DNA from: Collinsella sp.
GTDB lineage: Bacteria; Actinomycetota; Coriobacteriia; Coriobacteriales; Coriobacteriaceae
Direction: 5' to 3'
Assembly (NCBI GenBank): GCA_029264355.1
Contig: JARIBW010000053.1
Coordinates: 1-54,793 of the forward strand
Length of the DNA stretch: 54,793 bases
Below are positions 32,331-40,834 of this stretch, piece after piece; the first letter of the stretch is position 1; each line of letters begins with the position of its first letter. Below the pieces are notes generated by a model, which searched no databases, was not told the origin of the DNA, and saw only the letters and a program-made list of their open reading frames with translations. A program made the position numbers and the translations under genes.

Positions 32331-33494
32331 CTAGGCCTCGAAGGGGTGGATGGTCACGCCCTTGACGACGCGGTTCACGGTGCCGGACGGAGACGGGGTG
32401 TCCGGGGTGTTGCCCACGCGCACGGAGTTCAACAGGGAGATGACCTGGGCGACCATGACGAACGGCAGGGCCAGGTAACCCTCGGGCAGGGCCTCGCCGG
32501 CGAGGGTGAACGACGTGCCCTCGAACTTGGTGGCGCCGTCCTGCTGGATGGCGATGGTCTTGGCGGCGATCTGGTCACCGTTGATCTCGTTCAGGATGTC
32601 GAGATCGTACTGACGGGTGTACTCGTCGTTGTTCATGTACACGAACACGATGGTCTTGTCATCGACGAAGGACTTCGGCCCGTGGCGGTAGCCCATGCAG
32701 GAGTCCCAAGAGGTGGCAACGAGACCGTGGGCGAGCTCGAGGATCTTGAGCTGAGCCTCCTGAGCCAGGCCGACGAAGGAGCCGGAACCAAGGTAGGTCA
32801 CGCGGTTGAAGTCCCCGGAGAGGAACTCGGCGATCTCGGACTCGCGGGCAACGACGTCCTCGCCCAGCTTGGCGGCAGCCTCGACCCAAGCGGTCTTCTG
32901 CTCGAGGGAGGCGGTGTCGAAGATGAGGGTGGAGAGCAGCGTCATGCAGCTGTAGGAGCCGGTCATGGCAAAGCCCTTATCGTTGGCGCGCGGGATGAGC
33001 AACGTGAGCTGATCGGCATCGCCCTCGGACTCGACGGCGAGCTTTCCCTCGGGGGCGCAGGTGATGTTGATGAACTTGACGTTCTTCACGAAGGTCTTGG
33101 CAACCTGGACGGCGGCCAGGGACTCGGGGCTGTTGCCGGAACGGGCGAAGGACACGACCACGGTGGGCTCATCGGGGTTCAGGAAGTCGCGGGGAGCGGA
33201 CACGATGTCGGTGGTCGCGATGGGCTTGAAATCGTAGAGCTTGGTATCGCCGGCGTGACGCAGGTAGGGAGCGCAGGTATCGCCGACGTAGTCGGAGGTG
33301 CCGGCACCGGTGAACACGACGGAGAGGCGACCCTCGCCCATGGCGCGAGCCTCGGCCAGGAAGGCCTCGATGGCCTCGATGTTCTCCTTGTAGATGTTCA
33401 GGGTGTCAAGCCACAGCTCGGGCTGCTGCTTGATCTCGGTGGTGGTGTTGAAGCCACCAATCTCGTTGAGCTGGTCGGTCGTCATTTCGAACAT
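32331..33494 (-). CDS. agaS: SIS-domain galactosamine-6-phosphate isomerase/deaminase
   Basis: Two-SIS-domain sugar isomerase of 387 residues, AgaS group. Visible are the first phosphosugar loop VFTGAGTSDYVGD, VVSFARSGNSPES, the second SIS domain TYLGSGSFVG, and GYRHGPKSF, typical of AgaS rather than GlmS. It converts galactosamine-6-P to tagatose-6-P with loss of ammonia. Start ATG follows AAAGGAG by eight bases. A CTGGTTATAACCAG palindrome lies 60 bp upstream, consistent with control by the adjacent GntR protein. Confidence 0.9.
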   Translation of the reverse strand: MFEMTTDQLNEIGGFNTTTEIKQQPELWLDTLNIYKENIEAIEAFLAEARAMGEGRLSVVFTGAGTSDYVGDTCAPYLRHAGDTKLYDFKPIATTDIVSAPRDFLNPDEPTVVVSFARSGNSPESLAAVQVAKTFVKNVKFINITCAPEGKLAVESEGDADQLTLLIPRANDKGFAMTGSYSCMTLLSTLIFDTASLEQKTAWVEAAAKLGEDVVARESEIAEFLSGDFNRVTYLGSGSFVGLAQEAQLKILELAHGLVATSWDSCMGYRHGPKSFVDDKTIVFVYMNNDEYTRQYDLDILNEINGDQIAAKTIAIQQDGATKFEGTSFTLAGEALPEGYLALPFVMVAQVISLLNSVRVGNTPDTPSPSGTVNRVVKGVTIHPFEA

Positions 33495-33553
33495 TGATAC
33501 CACTCCTTTTTGACTTGTGGTTTTACAAGCTCTTTTAATTATATGTTGGTAAT

Positions 33554-33567
33554 CTGGTTATAACCAG
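33554..33567. promoter_or_regulatory. GntR-type operator upstream of agaS
   Basis: Perfect 14-bp palindrome CTGGTTATAACCAG. HutC-subfamily GntR regulators bind TGGT...ACCA palindromes. Related half sites occur upstream of nagA and upstream of PTS 1. Confidence 0.6.
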
Positions 33568-33687
33568 TAGTTCTAGACTTCACGGGTTGGACACAATTGC
33601 TGGGGCATACCTGAGCAGTTGAGGACCCTGTCGGTGAACGAGGGGGATCTCACGCACCCGCAATCCCCTCAACTGCCCACGCTCGAG

Positions 33688-34419
33688 CTAGCTGCTCCGG
33701 CGATGCTGCACCCGATACTTGAACTGATCGGCACGGGCGACCGACAACGTGTACTCGACGATCTCGTTCGAGCTGTTGTAGGTGGTTCGAACCAAATCAA
33801 GCACGGGAGAGTCCTCGGGGATGTCCAAAAGATGGGCATCGGCGGGGCGCGCGATACTCGCGAAGAACTCCTCCTCGGCAACGCTGATCTTCTCGCGGTA
33901 GTCCTTCTCGATCACGTCGTAGAGGGGCTTGCACTCAAGCTGGGGGCGCTTCAGTGACAAGAACTTGCGAACGGGGAGGTACGAGCGTTCCACCATCATC
34001 GGCATTCCGTCGGCGGAACGCAGGCGCTTGAGCTTGAACAGCTTCTCGCCGAGGCGAACGCCCATGTGCTCGGAAAGATTCTTATCCGCCTCGACATCGC
34101 AGAATTCAAGGATGGTGGTCTCCGGATCGCGACCCAGCTCCCGCATCTGCTCGGTAAAGCTGTAGGACTGCATGAGGTTGGTGGCCTGGGCGGAACGATC
34201 GGCCACGAACGTGCCGCGCCCATGTTGGCGGACGATCAATCCCAGGCGCTCGAGCTCCTGGAGGGCGAGGCGGACCGTCGTACGGGACAGGCCGTAACGC
34301 TCGGAGAGCTCGCGCTCGGAGGAGATCATGTCGCCGGCATGATACTCATGTTCGATCTTGTCCGCGAGAATATCCACAAGCTGGTCGTACAAAGGCTGTT
34401 TGCGAGCCGTTGCCGCCAT
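33688..34419 (-). CDS. GntR-family (HutC subfamily) transcriptional regulator
   Basis: 243-residue regulator with an N-terminal winged helix (about 10-75, ISSERELSERYGLSRTTVRLALQELERLGLIVRQHGRGTFV) and a C-terminal UTRA ligand domain typical of NagR/DasR/AgaR-like amino-sugar regulators. GGAGGTGA precedes the ATG by about six bases. It lies between PTS 1 and agaS, all in the same direction, with a terminator before it. The likely effector is an amino-sugar phosphate (inference). Confidence 0.9.
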   Translation of the reverse strand: MAATARKQPLYDQLVDILADKIEHEYHAGDMISSERELSERYGLSRTTVRLALQELERLGLIVRQHGRGTFVADRSAQATNLMQSYSFTEQMRELGRDPETTILEFCDVEADKNLSEHMGVRLGEKLFKLKRLRSADGMPMMVERSYLPVRKFLSLKRPQLECKPLYDVIEKDYREKISVAEEEFFASIARPADAHLLDIPEDSPVLDLVRTTYNSSNEIVEYTLSVARADQFKYRVQHRRSS

Positions 34420-34504
34420 GAGAATCACCTCCGATACCAAGGGGGAATCGTCAAAGCGAAGGCAATGCGCTTGGCGAGACGATTGCAATCGACGAATTTG
34501 TTAG

Positions 34505-34540
34505 AAAAAACCCGGCGTGAGAACAAAGCCCACGCCGGGT
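34505..34540 (-). terminator. Terminator of the PTS 1 operon
   Basis: Perfect 10-bp stem (ACCCGGCGTG / CACGCCGGGT, 11-nt loop) followed by TTTTTT on the minus strand, 47 bp after the IID stop. Confidence 0.9.
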
Positions 34541-34586
34541 CTGCAGGCGCATCTGGGGGAGATGTCACCTCATCAGTCAGCTGGAA

Positions 34587-35681
34587 TTACCAGAGACCAG
34601 TCCACCAGGTGAGGCCGAGCCACTCGTTGAGCGGCAGGGCGCCGAGGATGCCGATGATCAGCATCAGAACGATACCCTTGATGGGGGTGAAGTTCTTCTT
34701 GGCGAACAGGAAGTAAAGCAGCATGACGAGCGCCAGGGGAACGAGCTTGGGCATGACGGTGTCAAGCGTGTCGGCCACGGAGAAGGAAACCGGGGTCTCG
34801 GTAACCTCAGCGTAGGTGACGGAGCTCATGCCATTGCCCAGGTCGACGATACCGGTCTCAACGGCGTTGCCATCAGCGTCGGCAGCCATGAGGGCGGAGC
34901 CGTCCTCAGCGGTCATGCCGAGGGCGCCGGGCTCGGCGGTCTCGGTATCGATGGCGAGGTCGAAGTTCTCGGCCTCCTCGTTGGAAACCACAACGGTGTG
35001 AGCGGCGAGACCACGGGTGGTGCCGTTCGGGATGTTGAGGTTGATCTGGGTGCCACCCATGTTGACCGTCAGGGCACCGACCACGAAGCAGCCCATGATG
35101 GCGGCAGCGCGGGTGAAGGCCTGCATGTTGGAGGTCAGGGAGTCGATGGCGGAGGTGCCCATCTTGTAAGCCCAGTTCATGAGGCCGAAGCGGCAGGCGA
35201 ACAGGGCGGCGTGGAAGACCACCAGGAAGATGAGCGGGGCGATGATGTTGCCCTCGATGGCCATGTTCGAGGTGATGCCGGCCGTGATCGGCACGAGCGT
35301 CAGCCAGAACAGGGCGTCACCGATGCCGCCCAGCGGGGAGGCAGCGGAAATACGCACGGAGCGGATGGTCTGGGTATCGACCTTGTTCTGCTCGAGGGAG
35401 AGAACGATACCCATGACGAAGGTGACCAGGAACGGGTGCGTGTTGATGAAGTCCAGGTTGTGGTACATCGACGCAGCGAGGTCGTTCTTGTTGGTGTGAA
35501 CCTTCTCGAGGCCGGGGACCATGGAGAACAGCCAGCCACCGGACTGCATGGTCTCGTAGTTGAACGAGGACTGGAGCCAGTAGGAGCGCCAGACCATGCG
35601 GTTGAGCGTCTTCTTATCGACGTTCGGCGCAGGAGTGAGATCCTCGTACTGCGCGGGGACGACAAACTCATTAGATGCCAT
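34587..35681 (-). CDS. PTS 1 mannose-family EIID with extra domain
   Basis: 364 residues, against 276 for the PTS 2 paralogue. The N-terminal part is a normal IID (MVWRSYWLQSSFNYETMQ, HPFLVTFVMGIVLSLEQ, SPLGGIGDALFWLTLVPITAGI). Between the helices near residues 210 and 306 it has about 95 residues, some 70 more than usual, rich in Asp, Glu, Thr and Ala; the C-terminus returns to family sequence. The insert probably faces outside or the cytoplasm as a loop domain. Its ATG lies within the end of the IIC gene (11-bp overlap). Confidence 0.9.
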   Translation of the reverse strand: MASNEFVVPAQYEDLTPAPNVDKKTLNRMVWRSYWLQSSFNYETMQSGGWLFSMVPGLEKVHTNKNDLAASMYHNLDFINTHPFLVTFVMGIVLSLEQNKVDTQTIRSVRISAASPLGGIGDALFWLTLVPITAGITSNMAIEGNIIAPLIFLVVFHAALFACRFGLMNWAYKMGTSAIDSLTSNMQAFTRAAAIMGCFVVGALTVNMGGTQINLNIPNGTTRGLAAHTVVVSNEEAENFDLAIDTETAEPGALGMTAEDGSALMAADADGNAVETGIVDLGNGMSSVTYAEVTETPVSFSVADTLDTVMPKLVPLALVMLLYFLFAKKNFTPIKGIVLMLIIGILGALPLNEWLGLTWWTGLW

Positions 35682-36468
35682 CGCTCATATCACCTCCGTC
35701 AAAAGAAGCGCCCTTGAGCTCGGTCTGCTGCTGGAAGTCCCAGAAAGCGATACCGAAGCCAATGATGGCCATGATCAGGAGCTCGGGCTTGGCGAGCGCG
35801 GGGATGCCGTGCACGATGGTGGTGAGACCAAAGCCGAGCAGGAAGAAGGCCCACATGTCGCGGGACATCATGATCTTCAGCAGGATCGCGAAGCCGACGA
35901 ACTTCATCATGCCACCAGCGGCGGACAGACCGGCGTTGAGCCATTTGGGGATGGCGGAGACAACAGCCTGGCCGGCGGTGAGGCCACCGACGAAGAACAG
36001 GGTGACGATCGCGGCGAAGATGAGGCCGAGGATAATCTCGGAGACGACGGTCAGCTTGGTGATGGCCTTGGTGTCAGCCTTCACAGCCGCGGCGCGGAAG
36101 GACTCCATCATCGGGGCACGAAGGGTGAAGAACAGGGTCACGCCATACTGGCCGAGCAGGGCGAACGGAATCGCGGTCGCAACGGCGACGTTGGGATCCA
36201 TGTCGAGGGTGCAGGCAAAGACGGCTGCCATAATGCCACCAATAACAGCGTTCGGCGGCTGAGCACCACCAATGGGCATGTTACCAATGGTCATGAGCTG
36301 GTAGGTACCACCAACCACGAGGCCGGTCTGCACATCGCCGAGGATGGCGCCGATGACCGGGCCGGTGACGATGGGCTGGTACAGGGACTCCGTAAAGTCG
36401 AACTGGTCGATAGCGGCAACGAAGGTCACCAGGAAGACCAGGGCGATCTGAAGGAAATTCACGTCCAT
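35671..36468 (-). CDS. PTS 1 mannose-family EIIC
   Basis: 265-residue membrane component with family segments DVQTGLVVGGTYQLMTIGNMPIGGAQPPN and LSAAGGMMKFVGFAILLKIMM and about eight hydrophobic helices. AAAGGAGGAGC precedes the ATG. Overlaps IID by 11 bp. Probable amino-sugar channel with IID; regulated with agaS and nagA if the GntR sites are real. Confidence 0.93.
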   Translation of the reverse strand: MDVNFLQIALVFLVTFVAAIDQFDFTESLYQPIVTGPVIGAILGDVQTGLVVGGTYQLMTIGNMPIGGAQPPNAVIGGIMAAVFACTLDMDPNVAVATAIPFALLGQYGVTLFFTLRAPMMESFRAAAVKADTKAITKLTVVSEIILGLIFAAIVTLFFVGGLTAGQAVVSAIPKWLNAGLSAAGGMMKFVGFAILLKIMMSRDMWAFFLLGFGLTTIVHGIPALAKPELLIMAIIGFGIAFWDFQQQTELKGASFDGGDMSDGI

Positions 36469-36566
36469 CTTTTGCTCCTCCTTTCAAATGTACTTTCTCG
36501 TACGAGATTAACGACCGGAATGATTTCATTCCGTATACGAACAAACTGGCTCGCTAAACCCCCAAA

Positions 36567-37049
36567 TTACGCGAACAGCTTGTTGGTATCCTCAACGGGC
36601 GTGCTGGGCACGCGCTGGATGGAGAGCTCGACGCCATGCTCCTGGAGCTTGCGGAAGCACTCCACGTCGTCGTCGTCGACGGCGACGGTGGTGGCGACCT
36701 GACGCTTGCCATCGGCCATGTGCATGTTGCCGATGTTGAGCTTCTTGATCGGCACGCCACCCTCGACGAGCTTGAGCGCGTCCTGAGGAGAGTCGAGCAC
36801 GATGAAGATCTTCTGGGCCGGGGAGGCCTTGTGGATCACGTCGATGGTCTTCTGGATGGAGAAGAAGCGGGTCTGGACACCGGTGGGAGCGGCCATCTTC
36901 ATGAGGTTCTGGCGCATGGTGTTCGTGGCGACCTCGTCATTGGCCACGAGGATGAGGTTGGAACCCAGGGTGGAGTTCCACTGGGTGGCAACCTGACCGT
37001 GGATCAGTCGATTGTCGATACGGGTGAGAAGGATATTGGGCTCTGCCAT
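36567..37049 (-). CDS. PTS 1 mannose-family EIIB
   Basis: 160-residue cytoplasmic phosphocarrier. IDNRLIHGQVATQW holds phosphorylated His17. GAAAGGACGG precedes the ATG. 98 bp upstream of IIC, 85 bp downstream of the YajC-like gene. Confidence 0.94.
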   Translation of the reverse strand: MAEPNILLTRIDNRLIHGQVATQWNSTLGSNLILVANDEVATNTMRQNLMKMAAPTGVQTRFFSIQKTIDVIHKASPAQKIFIVLDSPQDALKLVEGGVPIKKLNIGNMHMADGKRQVATTVAVDDDDVECFRKLQEHGVELSIQRVPSTPVEDTNKLFA

Positions 37050-37134
37050 TGCGATCCGTCCTTTCGTATTCGCGTACTGGCTTTTACTACCTAAGGGATC
37101 GGGCCTCACATCGGTGGGGCCGGGTCTCGTCAAG

Positions 37135-37419
37135 CTACTTGACGATCTCTTGGATCGCGTAGCGGGAGACGTCGAGCGTCGCGCCGGAGCGGACCTTGAC
37201 CTCGACGACGTCGCCGTTGACGCTCTTCACGTCGCCGAAGATGCCGCCGCCGAACATCACGCGCTGGCCGGGGGCCAAGTCGGTGTGGATGTGCTCGAAG
37301 TAATTGACCTTCTTCTTCATGTTGGCCTTGGACCAGATGAAGTAGACGACGCCCATGACCGCCATGATGAGCAGCAGGGCGATGGAGGAGGCGAGGACGT
37401 TCTGTCCGAAACCCTCCAT
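37135..37419 (-). CDS. YajC-like small membrane protein in a PTS operon
   Basis: 94 residues: one N-terminal membrane helix (about 10-29, ASSIALLLIMAVMGVVYFIW), then the YajC core with LAPGQRVMFGGGIFGDVKSVNGDVVEVKV. YajC is the small partner of SecDF in the translocon. A second YajC-like gene inside mannose-type PTS operons is also seen in streptococcal glycosaminoglycan loci, so a role tied to this PTS rather than general secretion is likely (inference). The ATG overlaps the IIA stop as TAATG. Confidence 0.88.
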   Translation of the reverse strand: MEGFGQNVLASSIALLLIMAVMGVVYFIWSKANMKKKVNYFEHIHTDLAPGQRVMFGGGIFGDVKSVNGDVVEVKVRSGATLDVSRYAIQEIVK

Positions 37420-37862
37420 TAGATGCCGTCCTCGGCGGTGTCCTCGTCAGCGGCGCCCATGACGGAAGCAAGGGACTGACGGGTGACGGCCTGCTGGCCC
37501 ACGGTGACGGCCTGCTCGGCGAGAGCGGTCACATCGGTGGCGCCGTTGCGGGCGAAGAGCAGCTCGATGATCATGGGAAGATTGGAGCCGGTGACGATCT
37601 CGAGCTTGTCGACATCGCTGGCGATCATCATGGACTGGTTGAAGGGGGTGCCGCCGAGCAGGTCGACGAAGACGATCACGCCCTCCTCGCACTCACCGCG
37701 CATCTTGGTGATGGCGGCGCGGAGGTCATCGCCATAGGTGGCAGCCTGGGAACCCTCGAAGGGAACGATCTCGAACGCCTCCTGATCGCCAGCGACCATA
37801 TCGAGCGCGCTCTTGATGCCATTGGCGAAGTTGCCATGACCAGTCAAAATAAAGCCGACCAT
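37419..37862 (-). CDS. PTS 1 mannose-family EIIA
   Basis: 147-residue IIA. His9 in ILTGHGNFA is the probable phosphorylation site, with VDLLGGTPFNQS the active-site loop. AAGGATTA lies directly before the ATG. First gene of the PTS 1 operon IIA-yajC-IIB-IIC-IID. A long upstream region carries GntR-like sites. Confidence 0.94.
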   Translation of the reverse strand: MVGFILTGHGNFANGIKSALDMVAGDQEAFEIVPFEGSQAATYGDDLRAAITKMRGECEEGVIVFVDLLGGTPFNQSMMIASDVDKLEIVTGSNLPMIIELLFARNGATDVTALAEQAVTVGQQAVTRQSLASVMGAADEDTAEDGI

Positions 37863-38323
37863 TAATCCTTCTTTCCTGCTTCCACCGCGTCTTCTGGTGC
37901 GGTACTGGTAGTAACCACGTAACAAGTCTTATTCACTATAGCAGTTGTGAATGTTCTGTTTCCGAAATTTCGATTTTTTCTGGTTTCGAGCCGTTCATCG
38001 GCAAGAACCGACCGTTCATCTTTTCCGGTTGTATTTAACTGCCCATTCGCTACCGCTCAGCTCCCCCTCAAGCGTTTGCGCAGGTTCTCTGCTTCCAGCC
38101 CGTCCACTCGCAAACCCGCTGGCCAAATGTGCCACTGGTTATACAATTATGAAGATTTGAACTGATTGGTATCTACTTTTTGGGTGCTGGTTTGACTCGT
38201 TTTAATACCAGTTGCGCCAATTGATTCATCCACCTGCGGTTCATGCGCCCAGGTGCTCGCAACCGCCGTGGGCGCGGCCCGAACGCCCACCACGTCAGCC
38301 CACTCATCACGAAAGGCCCGACC
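37863..38323. promoter_or_regulatory. Divergent control region, PTS 1 / flavodoxin, with GntR-like sites
   Basis: 461 bp without a supportable gene. Three TGGT-containing sites resemble the agaS operator: ACTGGTTATACA at 38134, GATTGGTATCTA at 38164 and, inverted, TAATACCAGT at 38203-38212. They are about 270-350 bp upstream of the PTS 1 IIA start, so either the PTS leader is long or the sites serve the flavodoxin gene. The region 37930-38110 is AT-rich relative to its surroundings. Confidence 0.45.
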
Positions 38324-39067
38324 ATGGATCCAAGAACGGTCATCCTCTACAGGTCAAAGCACCACGGCAACACCAAGAAGCTCGTCGACGCCCTGGTTAC
38401 CGCCCACCCCGAGATCGACACCATCGACGTGGCGACGCTCGGCAAGGAAGAGTATCCCGACCTCTCCCCCTATCACATCATCATCGTCGGCTCCGGCATT
38501 TATTACACCAAGTTCGACAAGGACGTCCTACGCGTGTGCGACCACTGCCTGCGCGACGGCGACAACGTGATCGGCCTCATGACCTACGGCGGTGCCGCCA
38601 AGTTCAACGGCGGCGACCTCGACGGCGTGTGCCGCATGAAGATGGCCACGCTCATGTGCACCTACGGCTGCCCGGGCTTCGACACCTTCGGTCCGTACAA
38701 ACTCGTGGGCGGCATGAACAAGGGCCGCCCCAACCAGGAAGACATCGATGGAGCCGTCGCGTTCTACGACAAGTTCCTCGCCGACTATGGCGAGATCTTG
38801 GTCGAGGAGCGCTTGAAGCGCGACAAGCGCGACGCTTTCAACGCCGCGCACCCCGCCGGGGGCCTTTTCACCAACCTCAAGCGCAGCGCCAAGAAGATCG
38901 CCAATCGCGTTAAGGGAGAGGGCGGCAAGGAGACCTCGGCGAAGACCGAGCCGGATACATCCGCCGTGGCGGCGTGCGAGTCTGTCGCGGCGGGCGAGTC
39001 TGTCGCGGCGGGCGGGGCGGATGAACCGAACGCTCCGATCAAATCCAACGCATCCGAAAACCAGTAA
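38324..39067 (+). CDS. Flavodoxin-domain protein
   Basis: 247 residues. The first 175 form a flavodoxin fold: the FMN phosphate loop appears as LYRSKHHGNTKK, followed by IIIVGSGIYYTKFDKDV and LMTYGGAAK. This resembles menaquinone-associated or protoporphyrinogen-oxidase-like flavodoxins more than classic electron carriers. The C-terminal 60 residues are basic, then low-complexity with a nearly perfect duplication (ESVAAGESVAAG). GAAAGG precedes the ATG. Probable cytoplasmic electron carrier; partner unknown. Confidence 0.8.
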   Translation: MDPRTVILYRSKHHGNTKKLVDALVTAHPEIDTIDVATLGKEEYPDLSPYHIIIVGSGIYYTKFDKDVLRVCDHCLRDGDNVIGLMTYGGAAKFNGGDLDGVCRMKMATLMCTYGCPGFDTFGPYKLVGGMNKGRPNQEDIDGAVAFYDKFLADYGEILVEERLKRDKRDAFNAAHPAGGLFTNLKRSAKKIANRVKGEGGKETSAKTEPDTSAVAACESVAAGESVAAGGADEPNAPIKSNASENQ

Positions 39068-39111
39068 GCGCAAAAAGGCTCAAAACCAACACCCCGTCGC
39101 AAATCACGGCC

Positions 39112-39158
39112 CGAACCGCTTCCCCTCTCTTGTGCGCACAAGATGGGAGGCGGTTCGT
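39112..39158. terminator. Nested hairpin between flavodoxin and amidohydrolase genes
   Basis: Outer arms CGAACCGC / GCGGTTCG enclose an inner palindrome CTTGTGCGCACAAG. No T run follows; may be a weak terminator or a palindromic site. Confidence 0.4.
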
Positions 39159-39268
39159 CTCCCGAGCCCATCCATATCGGCAACCCATTTTCGCATCTCA
39201 AGGAGTATGGTAGGAGGCAGCAGATAGGCGCGGGCGCCGAAGCGCCCCTCAAAAGCAAGGCGGACACC

Positions 39269-40726
39269 ATGCCCAAGACCAGAGCGCAGCAGATCATGGC
39301 CCACAAAGAGCATCGCGATGCCGAGCAGGTCACCGCGGCGATTCAAGACATCGCCGCCGAATTCGAACCCTACATCATCAAGCAACGCCGCCACTTCCAT
39401 AAGCACCCCGAGTTGAGTCTTCAGGAGGTGCGGACCACTTCCGATATCGCAGGACAGCTCGACGCCATGAACATCCCCTACGAACAGCCACTCGAAACCG
39501 GCCTCGTGGCGACCCTGCGCGGAACCGCCCCAGACGCCTATCGCGAGGACGGCACGCCGCGCCGACGCCTGCTCATGCGCGCCGACATCGACGCGCTGCC
39601 CGTCACCGAGCGCACCGACGACGAATTCGCAAGCGTCAACGAGGGCTGCATGCACGCCTGCGGTCACGATTGCCATATCGCCATGATGCTCGGCGCCCTG
39701 CAGATCCTTCGCCACATGACCGACGACCTCCACGGCGAAATCCGCGTGGTGTTCCAGCCCTCCGAGGAGAATGGCTCCGGTGGGCGCATGATGTGCGAGG
39801 CCGGGGTGTGCGAGGGTGTCGACGGCGCGTTTGCCATGCACGTCTGGAGCGAGGTCGATGCGGGCACCATCAGCTGCGAACCCGGCCCGCGCATGGCCAA
39901 CACCGACTGGTTCCGCGTGGACGTGCACGGCACGTCCTGCCACGGCGCCATGCCCCAACGCGGCAGCGATGCCGTGATGGTCGCCGCCGAGATCGTGAAT
40001 GCGCTGCAGACCATCGTGAGCCGCGAGCTCTCCCCCTATGAGCCCGCCGTGGTCACCGTGGGCAAGCTTCACGCGGGCAGCGCGCGCAATGTCATCGCGG
40101 GAGAAGCCCACATGGAGGGCACCGTACGCACCTATTCCACTGCGACGCACGAGCTCATGCCCGCGCTCATCGAGCGCATCGCGGTGCACATCGCGCAGGC
40201 CCATGGCGCCGAAGCCGAGCTCTCCGACTACACCATCGCCAACTACAAGGTCGAAAACGAGCCCACCTCAAGTGAGCGTTGCCGTCAGGCGGTCCTCAAG
40301 ACGCTCGGATCTGCAGGCGTTGGCAGCTACCGCGGCACCATGTCCGGAGAGGACTTCTCCGAGTACCTGCGCCGAGTTCCGGGCGTGCTGGCGTTCGTGG
40401 GCTGCCGCAACCCCCAAATCGGCGCGACGTTCGCCCAGCATTCGTGCTTCTTCAAAGTAGATGAGTCGGTTCTCGTCAAGGGCTCCACGGTCGCCGCCCA
40501 GTACGCCATCGACTTCCTGGCCGAACCCACGCAAGAGGAGTTGGACGGACCGCTCGTGACGCACGTGGCCGAAACGAACCCGCAGCTCGCCGAAACCCTG
40601 CGCGGCGCACGCAGCAAGACGATCGGCGCGCACAACGCCCTGCGCGATGCGCGCGAGGCCCGAGTCGCCGCCGCGCGCGAGATCCACGAAGCGCGCCGCG
40701 GACCTGACACACGCAACGGCAACTAG
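39269..40726 (+). CDS. M20-family amidohydrolase (M20D)
   Basis: Metal-dependent amidohydrolase/peptidase of 485 residues, longer than the usual 390-400. Metal motifs: MRADIDALPV, CMHACGHDCHIAMM and QPSEENGSGGRMM; MHVWSEVDAGT and MSGEDFSEYL follow the M20D pattern. Likely hydrolyses an N-acyl amino acid or aromatic acyl amide. The C-terminal 70 residues past the catalytic domain are helical and charged and may be lineage specific. AAGGCGG precedes the ATG; longer open frames upstream lack family sequence. Confidence 0.9.
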   Translation: MPKTRAQQIMAHKEHRDAEQVTAAIQDIAAEFEPYIIKQRRHFHKHPELSLQEVRTTSDIAGQLDAMNIPYEQPLETGLVATLRGTAPDAYREDGTPRRRLLMRADIDALPVTERTDDEFASVNEGCMHACGHDCHIAMMLGALQILRHMTDDLHGEIRVVFQPSEENGSGGRMMCEAGVCEGVDGAFAMHVWSEVDAGTISCEPGPRMANTDWFRVDVHGTSCHGAMPQRGSDAVMVAAEIVNALQTIVSRELSPYEPAVVTVGKLHAGSARNVIAGEAHMEGTVRTYSTATHELMPALIERIAVHIAQAHGAEAELSDYTIANYKVENEPTSSERCRQAVLKTLGSAGVGSYRGTMSGEDFSEYLRRVPGVLAFVGCRNPQIGATFAQHSCFFKVDESVLVKGSTVAAQYAIDFLAEPTQEELDGPLVTHVAETNPQLAETLRGARSKTIGAHNALRDAREARVAAAREIHEARRGPDTRNGN

Positions 40727-40773
40727 CGCAAACCAATCAGCGCAAACCAACGAACGTCGACGTGCGCACCAAG

Positions 40774-40802
40774 AAAAGGCCCCGGGAATCCCGGGGCCTT
40801 TT
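40774..40802. terminator. Bidirectional terminator
   Basis: Stem GGCCCCGGG / CCCGGGGCC with a three-base loop, A-rich on one side and TTTT on the other. Lies between the convergent amidohydrolase and ZIP genes. Confidence 0.85.
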
Positions 40803-40834
40803 CAATGAGCGGAATACCGCCATTTGCCAGTCGG

